Origin: Paraburkholderia phenazinium
GTDB lineage: Bacteria > Pseudomonadota > Gammaproteobacteria > Burkholderiales > Burkholderiaceae
Direction: 5' to 3'
Length of the DNA: 64,000 nucleotides
NCBI RefSeq assembly: GCF_900141745.1
Contig: NZ_FSRM01000002.1
Span: 1,984,001 to 2,048,000 of the forward strand
Both the position numbers and the translations under genes were made by a program. Positions within the stretch are counted from its first letter, which is position 1. Each line of letters opens with the position of its first letter. The notes beneath the pieces are model-generated. The model searched no databases. It was not told where the DNA came from and worked only from the letters and a program-made list of their open reading frames with translations. Shown here piece by piece: positions 18,546 to 29,111 of the stretch.

Positions 18546-19085
18546 ATGGCGGATTTTCGACGATCGGCTGAAGCACGTTATGACGGCGTAGCGCGTCTCC
18601 TTCACTGGTCAATCGTAGTGTTGATCACGATTCAGTTCGTGATTGGCTGGACGATGCCTGATGTTCATCACGATACAAAGCCGGTTGGACTGATCGCGTG
18701 GCATCTCGGCGTCGGTGCGACGCTGGTTGCCGCTATGGCGCTAAGAATCATCTGGCGACTCACGCATCGGCCTCCGCCCGACGCATTGTCGCCAATATTG
18801 AGTGCCGCTTCCCGGATCACCCATCTGCTTCTCTACGCCGCGCTGGTTATCGTGCCGGTGTTGGGATGGATCAACGCATCTTCACGTGGCTGGACCGTAA
18901 ATTTTTTAGGCGTCGTGCCATTCCCCGGCTTGACCCCGGCAGGTTCCGCATTCGGACACGCGATGGGGGACGTCCATGGAGTCCTGGCGTGGGTGCTGTT
19001 TGCACTGATCGCGGTACATGTTGCTGCGGCGTTGTTTCACCGCTTTGTGCTTCGCGATCAGGTCATGCATCGGATGTTGCCGTAA
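18546..19085 (+). CDS. cytochrome b561 family protein
   Basis: A 179-residue four-span membrane protein of the bacterial cytochrome b561 (CybB/YceJ) family. Heme-ligand histidines are seen at H20 (RLLHWSIV), in AWHLGVGATL, and in GDVHGVLAW and AVHVAAALFH near the end. It is expected to shuttle electrons between quinol and a periplasmic acceptor; in E. coli this family disposes of superoxide-derived electrons. It is divergent from the two-component operon, whose regulators are often neighbours of b561 genes. Confidence 0.85.
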   Translation: MADFRRSAEARYDGVARLLHWSIVVLITIQFVIGWTMPDVHHDTKPVGLIAWHLGVGATLVAAMALRIIWRLTHRPPPDALSPILSAASRITHLLLYAALVIVPVLGWINASSRGWTVNFLGVVPFPGLTPAGSAFGHAMGDVHGVLAWVLFALIAVHVAAALFHRFVLRDQVMHRMLP

Positions 19086-19428
19086 TGTTAGCAATTCCGG
19101 CGCAATCGGAAAAATGCCCTGGCCAATTGGGCTCAGCGCTTGCCCCGATGCAGCCGATACATCGTACAGGCCCGAATACATAACTCCGAATCCGGCCGCC
19201 GCGATCGCGACTCGTGAATTTCGGTCAACCATCCCCTGTGGGTCGTTCTGAGTCGACCACCGCCGGGCTCATTGCGGCCACAAACCGTCCAAGCCAGCGA
19301 GGGAGAGAACGATGGGGATAGCGGGCGGCGTCCAGTCCGGCAGGAGTTACTGAACCTCGCCGCTCGCCAGTTCGTGATCGAAAAGCCACATCGGTGAATA
19401 TGAATAGCGTCCGTGTCGAATCGGTGTG
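19086..19428. other. 343-bp intergenic region
   Basis: This lies between two convergent genes, so no promoter is required. I see no coding frame with family features and no strong terminator hairpin with a T-run. Confidence 0.5.
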
Positions 19429-20262
19429 TCAAGCAAAGAAAGCGATCGCCTGGCCGTTCAACTTTGGCTTATCGACAATCGGGCCCAGGCAGCGCCCGTC
19501 GGCGAAGTCGAACGCAATGACGGTGTTCTGAGCGACGCAAAACAAATATCCCTCGGAGTCGAAGCGCAGACCCCGAGGACGATGAAAGTTCGTCTTCCGA
19601 TCCACCCGGAACACGCGGACAAGGCTACCGGTTGAACTGTCGTACTCGCGGACGGTACATACCGCGTCCGGTTTTCCGAAGGGAAACTCGCTGGACACAA
19701 GCACGTTCCCGTTCGGCCCGATCGTGAGATCCAGTGGACTCACTGCGTCGTCCGTAATGAAGCGAGAAGCATGCAGTTCACCGTCCTGATCAAACACGAC
19801 GATGTTGTTTTCACCCTCACCGTCCGGACCGATGCCGGACGCGAGGAAAAGCTTGCCATCCGTGCCGAAGGCGAATCCGCGAGGGTACGGAACCACACCG
19901 GCGGGCAGTACGGATTGCGCGGCGCCGTCGAGATAGGGGGGAAACGCGGCAATTGTCCGCGCGCTACGCAGTCCAACGTAATAGCGGCCATCGGGTCCCA
20001 GGTGGCCACCTCCGGCATTCAGTCCTGGAACGGCACCTGTGTCGCGTACCACCGTCCCTTTGGTGTCGAGTGTAAGGATGCGGTCGTTTCCGCTATTGAC
20101 ATAAAGATGCTGCCGATCCGGACTGACGCTCATGCCGCGAGGATCGACGATGCGAGGGTCGTCGCTGAACGAACCAATGAAAGTACCGTCGAGTCGGAAT
20201 GACAGGAGCACCCCGTATCCATCGCCGTTCGAACCAGAAGCGCTGGTAACCAGAATGCTCAT
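19429..20262 (-). CDS. NHL/SMP-30-like beta-propeller protein
   Basis: A 277-residue protein made of repeating blade-like units, each with a glycine-aspartate turn: SVSPDRQHLYVNSGNDRIL, GPDGRYYVGLRSARTI, GTDGKLFLASGI, GPNGNVLVSSEF and DSEGYLFCVAQNTV. Such spacing marks an NHL, SMP-30 or YncE-type six-bladed propeller. No signal peptide is visible, so it is probably cytoplasmic. The family includes lactonases and binding proteins; no catalytic set is identifiable, so the function is open. Confidence 0.7.
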   Translation of the reverse strand: MSILVTSASGSNGDGYGVLLSFRLDGTFIGSFSDDPRIVDPRGMSVSPDRQHLYVNSGNDRILTLDTKGTVVRDTGAVPGLNAGGGHLGPDGRYYVGLRSARTIAAFPPYLDGAAQSVLPAGVVPYPRGFAFGTDGKLFLASGIGPDGEGENNIVVFDQDGELHASRFITDDAVSPLDLTIGPNGNVLVSSEFPFGKPDAVCTVREYDSSTGSLVRVFRVDRKTNFHRPRGLRFDSEGYLFCVAQNTVIAFDFADGRCLGPIVDKPKLNGQAIAFFA

Positions 20263-20432
20263 ATCGAGTCCTGCGAGATAGGTTGGAAACTCTCGCCCTG
20301 CCGTGCCTTAGTGGCCAACGCAACGACCGGCGCTACGTTAGCGCAGGTCGCTGCGTCGTTCAGGGCGTGCTTATGTGAAGGGAGTCAAGCACCGGAATCC
20401 GCTCTTCCGGGTCTGGATGGTGGGGTGCAGAA

Positions 20433-21536
20433 TTACGCCGCCTGCGTTTCAGCATGGAATGGGTAGTCGGTGTAACCGCGTGCGTTTCCGCCATAAAAAG
20501 TACTCCGGTCGTACCGGTTGAGCGGCAGATTCAACCGCAGGCGCTCGGGCAGATCGGGATTGGCGATGAATTGGCGGCCAAACGCGACGATGTCCGCGTG
20601 GCCCGCTTCGATGATCGCGTCCGCAGTCTCTTTCGTGAAGCCGCCTGCAGCGATTAGCGTGCCGGTGAACTTCGGGCGCAGATGGCGCGCCGCGACCGGA
20701 TCGTGAACTTCGCCGATCGTTTCCGTGCCCTTGATACGTGGCTCGACCACGTGGAGATAGCCGATGCCGCGCTTGTCCAACTGCTCCGTCACGTAACCGA
20801 AGGTGGTTTCTGGGTCGCTGTCATGCATCGAGCCATAGGTGCCACTTGGTGCAATGCGCACGCCAACCCGATCCGCTCCCCACACCGAAATCAGTGCGTC
20901 CGTCACTTCGAGCAGAAAACGGGCGCGATTTTCAATCGGTCCACCGTACTCGTCGGTGCGTGTATTCGAACCGTCCTGGAGAAACTGGTCCGGCAGGTAG
21001 CCGTTTGCGCCGTGCAGTTCCACACCGTCGAAGCCCGCGCGCAGTGCCCGCTCGGCACCCCTGCGGAAGTCCTCGACAATGGCGGGGATTTCGTTCAATT
21101 CAAGCGCGCGGGGCATCGCGAATTCGACTTCGCCGTTCACCGAATACGCATGGCCTTCGGCTTTCAGCGCGGACGGAGCAACGGGCGGCGCGCCACCTGG
21201 CTGAAGATCGGGGTGAGACTGACGGCCTACGTGCCACAACTGGAGGAAGATGCGCGCGCCTTTGGCGTGCACGGCATCCGTGATGCGGCGCCACCCTGCA
21301 ATCTGATCGTCGGAGTAGATTCCCGGGGCCATTGCGTAGCCGTAGCCTTGAACCGAAACGGGGGTTGCCTCCGTGACGATGAGACCACCTTCGGTTGCGC
21401 GCTGCGTGTAGTACTCAACCATCAGATCGCCCGGCACATCGCCGGGCTCCGAACGCATGCGTGTCAATGGCGCCATCGCGACGCGATGGGAAAGCGTGTA
21501 AGGACCTACTTTGACGGCTGAAAACAACTTGCTCAT
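20433..21536 (-). CDS. Old Yellow Enzyme family alkene reductase
   Basis: A 367-residue FMN-dependent ene-reductase (NemA/OYE type). It has the N-terminal barrel MAPLTRMRS, the substrate-binding LQLWHVGRQSHPD, the catalytic HGANGYLPDQFL and the phosphate-binding AAGGFT with AFGRQFIANPDLPERL. It would reduce activated C=C bonds, nitro compounds or nitrate esters with NADPH. An AGGAG site lies 8 bases before the ATG. It is on the same strand as the SDR and peroxiredoxin genes to its right but separated from them by about 220 bp. Confidence 0.88.
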   Translation of the reverse strand: MSKLFSAVKVGPYTLSHRVAMAPLTRMRSEPGDVPGDLMVEYYTQRATEGGLIVTEATPVSVQGYGYAMAPGIYSDDQIAGWRRITDAVHAKGARIFLQLWHVGRQSHPDLQPGGAPPVAPSALKAEGHAYSVNGEVEFAMPRALELNEIPAIVEDFRRGAERALRAGFDGVELHGANGYLPDQFLQDGSNTRTDEYGGPIENRARFLLEVTDALISVWGADRVGVRIAPSGTYGSMHDSDPETTFGYVTEQLDKRGIGYLHVVEPRIKGTETIGEVHDPVAARHLRPKFTGTLIAAGGFTKETADAIIEAGHADIVAFGRQFIANPDLPERLRLNLPLNRYDRSTFYGGNARGYTDYPFHAETQAA

Positions 21537-21755
21537 GAAGTTACTCCTTGCGGATCAGTTAGCACCGGCTTGCGGCACGAGTGCGGTAACACGTTCGATG
21601 GCTGTTGCAACTGCGGCAGCGAGCCACAACGGCGATTTGCTGTCGGTCAGACCTCTCCTGGTAGCGGTTCGCCAGACAGCGGTTTTGCCCAGTGGGTGCA
21701 TGGTCAGTGCAAAGGTGCGCGCTTTCGTCGCCTGGACCGAGGAGATATTCGGCCC

Positions 21756-22478
21756 TCAGATTGAGGCCTTGCCGATCGAGGCGCCGCCGTCGACAAACAA
21801 CGTTTGACCCGTAATGAAAGCAGCATCGTCGGACAGCAAAAAAGTGATGGCTGCGGCAATCTCGTCTGGCTTGCCGAAGCGTTTCATTGGGACGGCAGCA
21901 AGATACCGCTGCTCTCCTTCGCTTCCTGGCGCGTTGTTGGCTCTAAACAGTTCGGTTTCCGTGGGGCCGGGTGCGACGGAATTGACCGTGATGCCGGTGG
22001 TCGCCAGCTCAAGCGCCCAGGAGCGCGCAAAACTCACCAGGGCGGACTTGGCGGCCGCATAAGCCGTACGTTCCACGATGCCAAGGACAGTGAGGCTCGT
22101 TATGTTGACGATTCGGCCCCAGCCTTGGGCGCTCATATGGGGCAGCAGAGCTTGCGCCGCCTGTATAGCTGGATGCAGATTGAGCGACATGACGGAGTCA
22201 AGCGTGTGCAGATCGATGGCGCCCAGCCTCTGCGGTTTGACGAGGCCAACGTTATTGACCAGGCCGTCGAACTTGTATTTCGCCACAAGACTATCGAGCA
22301 CAGCCTGCGTTTTCACGCGGTCGGAGAGGTCGACAGACACGAGTGTTCCTGGGAAGCCAGGGTCGTCTGCCTGACGCGCCAGTCCCACTACCCGGTGCCC
22401 GTCTGCGTTCAGCCGCGCCGCGACGGCTCTGCCGATGCCTTTGCTGGCACCGGTTACAAGAAAAGTGCGTGATTTCAT
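21756..22478 (-). CDS. SDR oxidoreductase
   Basis: A 240-residue classical short-chain dehydrogenase with VTGASKGIGRAVAARL, the NNVGLV segment and active-site YAAAK. The C-terminal GQTLFVDGGASIG is also typical. GAGG precedes the ATG at 22478. It starts 79 bp after the peroxiredoxin-like gene on the same strand, so they may be co-transcribed. Substrate unknown. Confidence 0.84.
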   Translation of the reverse strand: MKSRTFLVTGASKGIGRAVAARLNADGHRVVGLARQADDPGFPGTLVSVDLSDRVKTQAVLDSLVAKYKFDGLVNNVGLVKPQRLGAIDLHTLDSVMSLNLHPAIQAAQALLPHMSAQGWGRIVNITSLTVLGIVERTAYAAAKSALVSFARSWALELATTGITVNSVAPGPTETELFRANNAPGSEGEQRYLAAVPMKRFGKPDEIAAAITFLLSDDAAFITGQTLFVDGGASIGKASI

Positions 22479-22557
22479 CTTGCCTCGATGTTGATGTAAC
22501 GGTTTGCCTGTTCAATCGTTCCCGGCGGCTTACGGCCGGGAACGAAGCAAGACCGAT

Positions 22558-23232
22558 TCAGGATACCGAATCAAGCTTCTTGCGGAGAACCGGCAACATA
22601 TCCTGAGGCTCCGGACGGCGCGTATAGTCCGGGTTGACCTCCGAGTACACGATCGTTCCGTCTTGCCCGACCACGTAGCGCGCCGGCATTGGCAACGTCC
22701 AACTATCGTCGCCGTTGAACGCCGGTAGATCGTTCTTGAGGTTCTTGTACAGATCCACGAGATAGTCGGGCAAAGCAAAGCGGATGCCGAATGCGGCTGC
22801 CACATCGTTGTGCGTGTCGCTCAGGATCGGGAAGCTCAGCTTGTTGGTACGGACGGACTTGCGGCTGTTCACGGCATTCTGCGGCGAGATCGCGATCAGG
22901 CTGGCACCTTCGGCCTTGAACGATGGTAGCGCTTCTTCAAGGGCCGTCAGTTCAAGATTGCAATACGGGCACCATACGCCACGGTAGAAACTGATCACGA
23001 TCGGTCCCTGCTTCAGCAGTTCGACAGACGACACGGGTTTGCCATCCGGATCATTGAGGGTAAATTCCGGCGCGACGTCGCCTGCTTTCAGAGCGCGTGC
23101 AGCCTGACCGGACGCCGCGAGTTCGGCTGTCGCACGTTCCATGATCGGATGGATTTCCGGCGGTGCAAAGTACGGGGCCTTTCCGCCTTTGAAATCGGTC
23201 TTGAATGCGTCGAGCCTGGCTTGAAGTGACAT
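22558..23232 (-). CDS. peroxiredoxin-like (AhpC/TSA) protein
   Basis: A 224-residue thioredoxin-fold protein. An N-terminal helical extension precedes an AhpC/TSA domain whose active-site segment is FYRGVWCPYCN (C88, C91). The CxxC form places it in the peroxiredoxin-like family rather than with typical one-Cys or two-Cys peroxiredoxins (TxxC). It probably reduces peroxides or protein disulfides in the cytoplasm, as no signal peptide is present. AGGAAAGGAA precedes the ATG. Confidence 0.84.
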   Translation of the reverse strand: MSLQARLDAFKTDFKGGKAPYFAPPEIHPIMERATAELAASGQAARALKAGDVAPEFTLNDPDGKPVSSVELLKQGPIVISFYRGVWCPYCNLELTALEEALPSFKAEGASLIAISPQNAVNSRKSVRTNKLSFPILSDTHNDVAAAFGIRFALPDYLVDLYKNLKNDLPAFNGDDSWTLPMPARYVVGQDGTIVYSEVNPDYTRRPEPQDMLPVLRKKLDSVS

Positions 23233-23584
23233 GTCAATTCCTTTCCTGATGAGGTTTAACGCACATTGCGTGGTAGGAATAGTCAGTCAATGCAAACCCG
23301 CGGAGAAGACAGCATGCATGCATAACTGTCATTCCTGCTGGGCATGGGGGATGACCAAAAGAACAGAGCGGCGGCGTGGGCAAGTGGCCGCGCGGCGCTC
23401 GTCAACGCGCGTGACCTGGGCGACGTCCGATCTGCGGGTAACCATCCCGATTGCATGTTAGAGGCCAGGCTTTCGTTCGCTCATCCACTTTACGATCGCC
23501 CGGATCGCGATGCGAGAAGCAGCTGCTGGTGCCCGTCTCCAGCGTTGCGACGACCATCATGTCATCATCAGACAGCTCGTCGAA
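23233..23584. other. 352-bp intergenic region
   Basis: It lies between the start of the leftward peroxiredoxin-like gene and the end of the leftward aldo/keto reductase gene. It presumably contains the peroxiredoxin promoter. No domain-bearing frame or RNA is seen. Confidence 0.5.
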
Positions 23585-24643
<1,059 letters not shown>

Positions 24644-24664
24644 CTAGTAGAATAAATCTTGTAT

Positions 24665-24689
24665 CAGTATCAACTTCAGCTTGATACTG
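24665..24689. promoter_or_regulatory. 25-bp inverted repeat, LysR-type operator candidate
   Basis: Perfect 9-base arms CAGTATCAA and TTGATACTG flank a 7-base spacer, in the gap between the divergent aldo/keto reductase and LysR genes. The size and T-rich/A-rich ends fit a LysR recognition site. Binding itself is inferred. Confidence 0.6.
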
Positions 24690-24737
24690 GGCGCTGTGTC
24701 AGACCATTCTATTCGCCCCCCATCAGAAGAATTGACC

Positions 24738-25709
24738 ATGTCTGTCAATGACTTTAAGGCCATCGCGATGTTCGCCAAAGCCGTGGAACTCGGCAGCATC
24801 CGGCAGGCTGCACTGGCTCAAGGCGTCACACCCCAGGCAGCCAGTCAGACCATCGCACAACTGGAACTGCATCTGGGAGTTCGTCTGTTGCATCGGACGA
24901 CGCGTAGCCTCGCTCTGACCGAGGAGGGCCAACGATTTCTGGAAAATACCCAGCCCGCTCTGGCGGCATTGGACAGGGCCGTGGCCCAAGCACGGGAGTC
25001 CAAGGATGAAATCGCGGGCCCGCTGCGCATCGTTGGACCGAAATCGTCGTTCGCCGCGCTCCTCATGCCACTGCTCGACGAGTTCTGCCGCGCGCACCCC
25101 GGTATCCAGCCGGACGTCCAGCTCGATGACGGTATCGGCAATTGGGTACTGGATCGCGTCGATGTCGGTTTCAGGATTGGGGCGTCGGCCGGTGAGGGCG
25201 TGATCGGTCGGCCGCTTTTCCCGATCCAGATGATCGTATGCGCGGCGCCCGACTATCTCAAGGCGCACGGAACGCCATCGACAGTCGATGACCTGGCGGC
25301 GCACCGCTGCAGCGTATTCCGGCATCCGGACACCGGCAAGGTAGCGCCCTGGTACTTGACCGTGGATGGCAAGCTCGAACATCGGCAGGTGTCCCCTGCG
25401 TTCGCGACGGACGATTCAGAGCTGGAAGTGCAAGCAGTGCTCGCGGGGCAAGTCATGGGGCAGCTCTCGAGTCTCTCGGCTGCGTGCCATATCCGCGCGG
25501 GACGACTGGTTCCCGTTCTCTTGCCGCATATGAGCACGTACTTTAGTTTGCACGTTTACTACGGAAGCCGAACTGCTCAACCCAAGAGAGTCCGAGCGTT
25601 CCTGGATCTCGCCATTGCCCGCCTGCACGATTGCGGCGACTACGTGCTCGCTGACAAAGAGCTAGCGCAGTTCAATTCGCGATTGCGGCGAGCCATCCGG
25701 GCGCGGTAG
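24738..25709 (+). CDS. LysR-family transcriptional regulator
   Basis: A 323-residue LysR regulator. The N-terminal winged helix reads MFAKAVELGSIRQAALAQGVTPQAASQ with LELHLGVRLLHRTTRSLALTEEG. The effector domain starts near GPLRIVGPKSSFAALLMP. The ATG at 24738 begins the helix-turn-helix, while the frame upstream is not conserved-looking. It belongs to the DsdC/YafC-like group often paired with oxidoreductases. It is divergent from the aldo/keto reductase gene. Confidence 0.87.
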   Translation: MSVNDFKAIAMFAKAVELGSIRQAALAQGVTPQAASQTIAQLELHLGVRLLHRTTRSLALTEEGQRFLENTQPALAALDRAVAQARESKDEIAGPLRIVGPKSSFAALLMPLLDEFCRAHPGIQPDVQLDDGIGNWVLDRVDVGFRIGASAGEGVIGRPLFPIQMIVCAAPDYLKAHGTPSTVDDLAAHRCSVFRHPDTGKVAPWYLTVDGKLEHRQVSPAFATDDSELEVQAVLAGQVMGQLSSLSAACHIRAGRLVPVLLPHMSTYFSLHVYYGSRTAQPKRVRAFLDLAIARLHDCGDYVLADKELAQFNSRLRRAIRAR

Positions 25710-26361
25710 CGCACCCAGCACGCGGTTCGGTTCGGATCGTTCACCTACCGACTGATCGACCGAATTCGGCTGCGAAGCGGTCATCCGCCGGCGTCGAGCG
25801 AAGGTCAGCAATGGGTCGACTTGGTGTGTTCGCCATCGGCCCGGTCTCGGCCATCTGCAGTTGTTCGAGTGGGCGCCGGTTCCATGTTGAGTATCAACCT
25901 GTCGTTGGCGTGCGTCCCACTGACGTCGGATTTGAACTGCCGGCAGACATGACCTTTGAGATGGTGAAGATCGACAGGGACGTGCTGGGAATGGATCCCG
26001 ATGAGCGCTCCAGAACGATCAGTGCGTTGACAAGCATGGGCCATGAGATGGGCGCCGTGGTCGTGGTCGAAGGAATTGAGAACGCGGCGCATCACAACGT
26101 CGCGCGGGCAAGCCGGGCCGAATTCGGTCAAGGTTTCTTCTATAGCCGTGCACTCGGTGCCAGCCAGCTGAAAGCATTTCTCCAGACCGCCAATGCCCCT
26201 TCCTCAAAGCCGGCGGGAGTTGCAACCGTGCTCGGCGCGTTAGCGGAGGCGTTGCGGCAGTATCCGGTACAGGTTTGCTGGTTTATGACGACGCTACATC
26301 AGCCCACTGGCGCGACGACCACTTGAATCAGGACGATGGGCGGCGAACCATCGAGGTCCGC
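25710..26361. other. intergenic region holding an EAL remnant
   Basis: Apart from the EAL-like remnant at 25811-26326, no intact gene is present between the two LysR genes. The remnant is described separately. Confidence 0.6.
25811..26326 (+). pseudogene. internally deleted EAL-domain (c-di-GMP phosphodiesterase) remnant
   Basis: The frame shows pieces of an EAL domain in order: VEYQPVV near residue 27, then FEMVKIDRDVL near 49, VVVVEGIEN near 83, and FGQGFFYSRAL near 105. Between the first two, the roughly 100 residues that should carry the EAL signature and the metal-binding Asn/Asp residues are missing. The C-terminal part is readable and then drifts into low-similarity sequence. No good ribosome site is seen. 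An active phosphodiesterase is not expected; the gene looks like a deletion product. Confidence 0.7.
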
Positions 26362-27288
26362 TCATGTGGCAGCGGAGGCGTTCATATCCGGCCCAATCGA
26401 CACTTGACGCAGTTCGTCAGCGATGATCGAGATCAACGCGTCAGCCGCCGCACTCAGCGGCCGGCGCGGGTGGCTCACACAGACGATATGGCGCACGATG
26501 CGCGGCGCGAGGATCGGATAGGCGCGCAACGTGCCTTGCCGCACGGCACGTTCAACGGCGATGCGCGGCAGGATCGTGGCAAAACGCGTGCTCTCCACGA
26601 GCTTGACGATGGTGGAGAGCACATCGATTTCGAAGCGCGGCGCAAGCAGGATGTCTTCATGCTGCGCGGCTGTATCGAGCACGCCGCGCAGGCCATGACG
26701 TTTGGTCGGCAACACGAGCTCCAGTTCGGGCAACTGCGCCAGTTCGATCGCGTGCGGCAGATCGGGGCCGTGGGTGGCGCTGGTGACCAGCACCATCTCC
26801 TCATCGAGAAGCGGCTGCGCGTCGAGCGACAGCCGCGAGCGGGGCTTGTTGATCAGCGCAGCGTCGAGCTGGCCGCCCGCCACCCAATCGATGAAAGTGG
26901 CGCTATAACCGTCCGCCACGGTCACTTCGACGTGCGGATAACGCGTATGAAAGCGCGACAGCGAATCCGCGAGGACGCTCTCCGTCACCGAGGCGATCAG
27001 CCCAATCGCAACGTGACCGGTCACAACTTCGTCGCGCTGCACGAGTTGCTGCCGGGCATGGGCGAGATCGCGCACGATCGGCAGGAACAGGCGGTACATC
27101 AGCCGCCCCGCCGCGGTCGGGGCCATGCCGTGCGCACCGCGTTCGAAGAGTTGCTGGTGCAGTTCGTCTTCGAGCCTGGCAATCTGCATGCTCAATGCGG
27201 GCTGCACGATGTTCAGGCGCTTTGCGGCACGCGTGACGGAACCGTCTTCGAACAGCGCGATGAAATACTGGATTTGCTTGAGGTCCAT
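26362..27288 (-). CDS. hmfR1: LysR regulator HmfR1, divergent from the hmf operon
   Basis: A 308-residue LysR protein. The winged helix is MDLKQIQYFIALFEDGSVTR through RLNIVQPALSMQ, and the effector domain begins around VTGHVAIGLIAS. It is divergent from hmfF with a 326-bp gap and is a paralogue of the LysR at the far end of the cluster: the two share the first 26 residues exactly and align without gaps along most of their length. Furan-cluster regulators in Cupriavidus basilensis are LysR proteins named HmfR1 and HmfR2; which paralogue corresponds to which is not known here. The effector is probably a furan acid or its CoA ester. Confidence 0.8.
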   Translation of the reverse strand: MDLKQIQYFIALFEDGSVTRAAKRLNIVQPALSMQIARLEDELHQQLFERGAHGMAPTAAGRLMYRLFLPIVRDLAHARQQLVQRDEVVTGHVAIGLIASVTESVLADSLSRFHTRYPHVEVTVADGYSATFIDWVAGGQLDAALINKPRSRLSLDAQPLLDEEMVLVTSATHGPDLPHAIELAQLPELELVLPTKRHGLRGVLDTAAQHEDILLAPRFEIDVLSTIVKLVESTRFATILPRIAVERAVRQGTLRAYPILAPRIVRHIVCVSHPRRPLSAAADALISIIADELRQVSIGPDMNASAAT

Positions 27289-27614
27289 AGCGATCTGAAT
27301 GGGACATCAACCCGGGTGCGTCAATCCGGCGACCATCAACGTAGCTAATGAGCTCCGTCCACATTATCAGGTCTGCGCCGAAAAGCGCACCAATGGATGT
27401 TCCGGATGGTGCCGCTCCAGCCTGCCTGACACGGAAGTTCTATGGATATCGTTTTGTAGGCCGGGTGTCATTGGGGCTAACACGGATATCAGCATTGGTG
27501 ATTAAAAACATCAAAAAACAGTATTAGAACTTATACAGCGATCTCGCTACGCTTCATTGCATATCTCGCAGCGACCGTTCCCCGGCGCAAAGCGAGGCAT
27601 TGATGGAGACGTAG
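27289..27614. promoter_or_regulatory. hmfR1-hmfF divergent promoter region with LysR box
   Basis: This 326-bp gap must contain the promoters for hmfR1 (left) and the hmf operon (right). A TGAT-N7-ATCA interrupted palindrome lies at 27499-27513, in an A-rich stretch about 100 bp before hmfF; its ends fit the T-N(11-13)-A form of LysR boxes. A GGAGA ribosome site precedes the hmfF ATG. Exact promoters were not resolved. Confidence 0.5.
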
Positions 27615-29111
27615 ATGAATACACGCGATGCCGTCACGAACGGCACCTCTTCCTTGCCGTGGGCCCCGCAATCCGGCGTGCTGACGTTGCGCGACTGGCT
27701 CGCGCATCTCGCAAGAACGGATCGTCTGGCGACGATCGACAAGCCCGTCGCGCTCGAACATGAACTCGCCGCCATTGCCAAACGTCTCGACGGCGAGCAG
27801 GCCGCGTTTTTCACGAAGCCGGCTGGCCATGACATTCCGGTCGTGAGCGGCTTCATGTCAAAGCGCGCCTGGATTGCTGAAGCTATGGGCGTGGCTGAGT
27901 CTCAACTGCTGACGCGATTTCGCGAAGCGGCCGGGCAGCCGATTGCGTCGCAAGTCTTGCCGCGCGACGCTGCGCCGTGCCAGCAGGTGGTGCTGACGAA
28001 GGACATCGATCTGCGCGCGTTGCTCCCCATCCCCACGCACAGCGAACATGACAACGGCCCGTATATCACGGCAGGTCTCGTGATCGCGCGCAATCCGCGC
28101 ACCGGCGTGCAGAACGTGTCGATCAACCGCATCCAGGTGCATGGCCCGGACCGCATGGCGATCCTGCTGCTGCCGCGTCATTTGTACGCGTTTCAAAAGG
28201 CGGCGGAAGAGGCGGGCGATGCGCTCGACGTGGCAGTCGCCATTGGCGTCGACCCGCTGACTATGCTCGCTTCGCAAGCAATTACTCCGATCGATCACGA
28301 CGAGCTGGAAATCGCCGGCGCGCTGCACGGCATGCCGCTGCCGGTCGTCCAATGCGTGACGAACGGCGTGCGTGTGCCCGCGTTTGCAGAGATCGTGATC
28401 GAGGGCCGTATCCTGCCCAACGTGCGTGAGCCGGAAGGTCCGTTTGGCGAATTTCCTAAGTACTACAGCGCACGGGAAGCGCGTGAAGTGATCGAAGTCA
28501 CTGCGCTCACGCACCGCGAGAAGCCGATTTTTCATACGATTGTGCCGGCGGAAATGGAGCATCTGCTGCTCGGCGCGATTCCGCGTGAGGCGACGCTGCT
28601 CGCTCACCTGCAGCGCAGCCATCCGGGTGTGAAGGACGTGCACCTTTCGGTAGGCGGCGTGTGCCGCTATCACCTGTGGATCCAGTTCGACAAGAAGCGG
28701 GAAGGCGAGGCGAAGAATGTGATCCTCTGCGCGTTCGGTGCGCATTACGACATCAAGCAGGTGGTGGTCGTCGATACCGATGTGGACCTGCACGATCCGG
28801 CGGAAATCGAATGGGCGGTGGCGACGCGTTTTCAGGCGGATCGCGATCTGGTGGTGATCGAGGGTGCACAAGGCTCGCCGCTCGATCCGTCCACCACGGT
28901 CGGCCAGCCCGAGGATGCGCCGCTTCATCTGCAAGGCGTGAGCGCGAAGATGGGGCTCGACGCCACGCGGCCGGTCGTGTATCCGGCGCACGTGTTCACC
29001 CGCGTGCGGATTCCCGGCGAGGACAAGGTCGATCTCGACGCGCTGGTTGCGGCGGACAACGCCAGCTTCGCTGCTTATCTGGGTGCTGACGTGGGCAAGC
29101 GCCATGACTGA
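27615..29111 (+). CDS. hmfF: UbiD-family furandicarboxylate decarboxylase HmfF
   Basis: A 498-residue prenylated-FMN-dependent decarboxylase of the UbiD family. The conserved segments VSINRIQVHGP (prFMN/metal binding), EIVIEGRILPNVREPEGPFGEFPKYY (catalytic Glu region) and the C-terminal hexamer region are present. In this gene order the closest characterised counterpart is HmfF, which decarboxylates 2,5-furandicarboxylate to 2-furoate. It is the first gene of the operon. Its stop overlaps the UbiX-like gene by 8 bp, and UbiX makes the prFMN cofactor it needs. The alternative, 3-octaprenyl-4-hydroxybenzoate decarboxylase, is disfavoured by the catabolic neighbours. Confidence 0.85.
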   Translation: MNTRDAVTNGTSSLPWAPQSGVLTLRDWLAHLARTDRLATIDKPVALEHELAAIAKRLDGEQAAFFTKPAGHDIPVVSGFMSKRAWIAEAMGVAESQLLTRFREAAGQPIASQVLPRDAAPCQQVVLTKDIDLRALLPIPTHSEHDNGPYITAGLVIARNPRTGVQNVSINRIQVHGPDRMAILLLPRHLYAFQKAAEEAGDALDVAVAIGVDPLTMLASQAITPIDHDELEIAGALHGMPLPVVQCVTNGVRVPAFAEIVIEGRILPNVREPEGPFGEFPKYYSAREAREVIEVTALTHREKPIFHTIVPAEMEHLLLGAIPREATLLAHLQRSHPGVKDVHLSVGGVCRYHLWIQFDKKREGEAKNVILCAFGAHYDIKQVVVVDTDVDLHDPAEIEWAVATRFQADRDLVVIEGAQGSPLDPSTTVGQPEDAPLHLQGVSAKMGLDATRPVVYPAHVFTRVRIPGEDKVDLDALVAADNASFAAYLGADVGKRHD

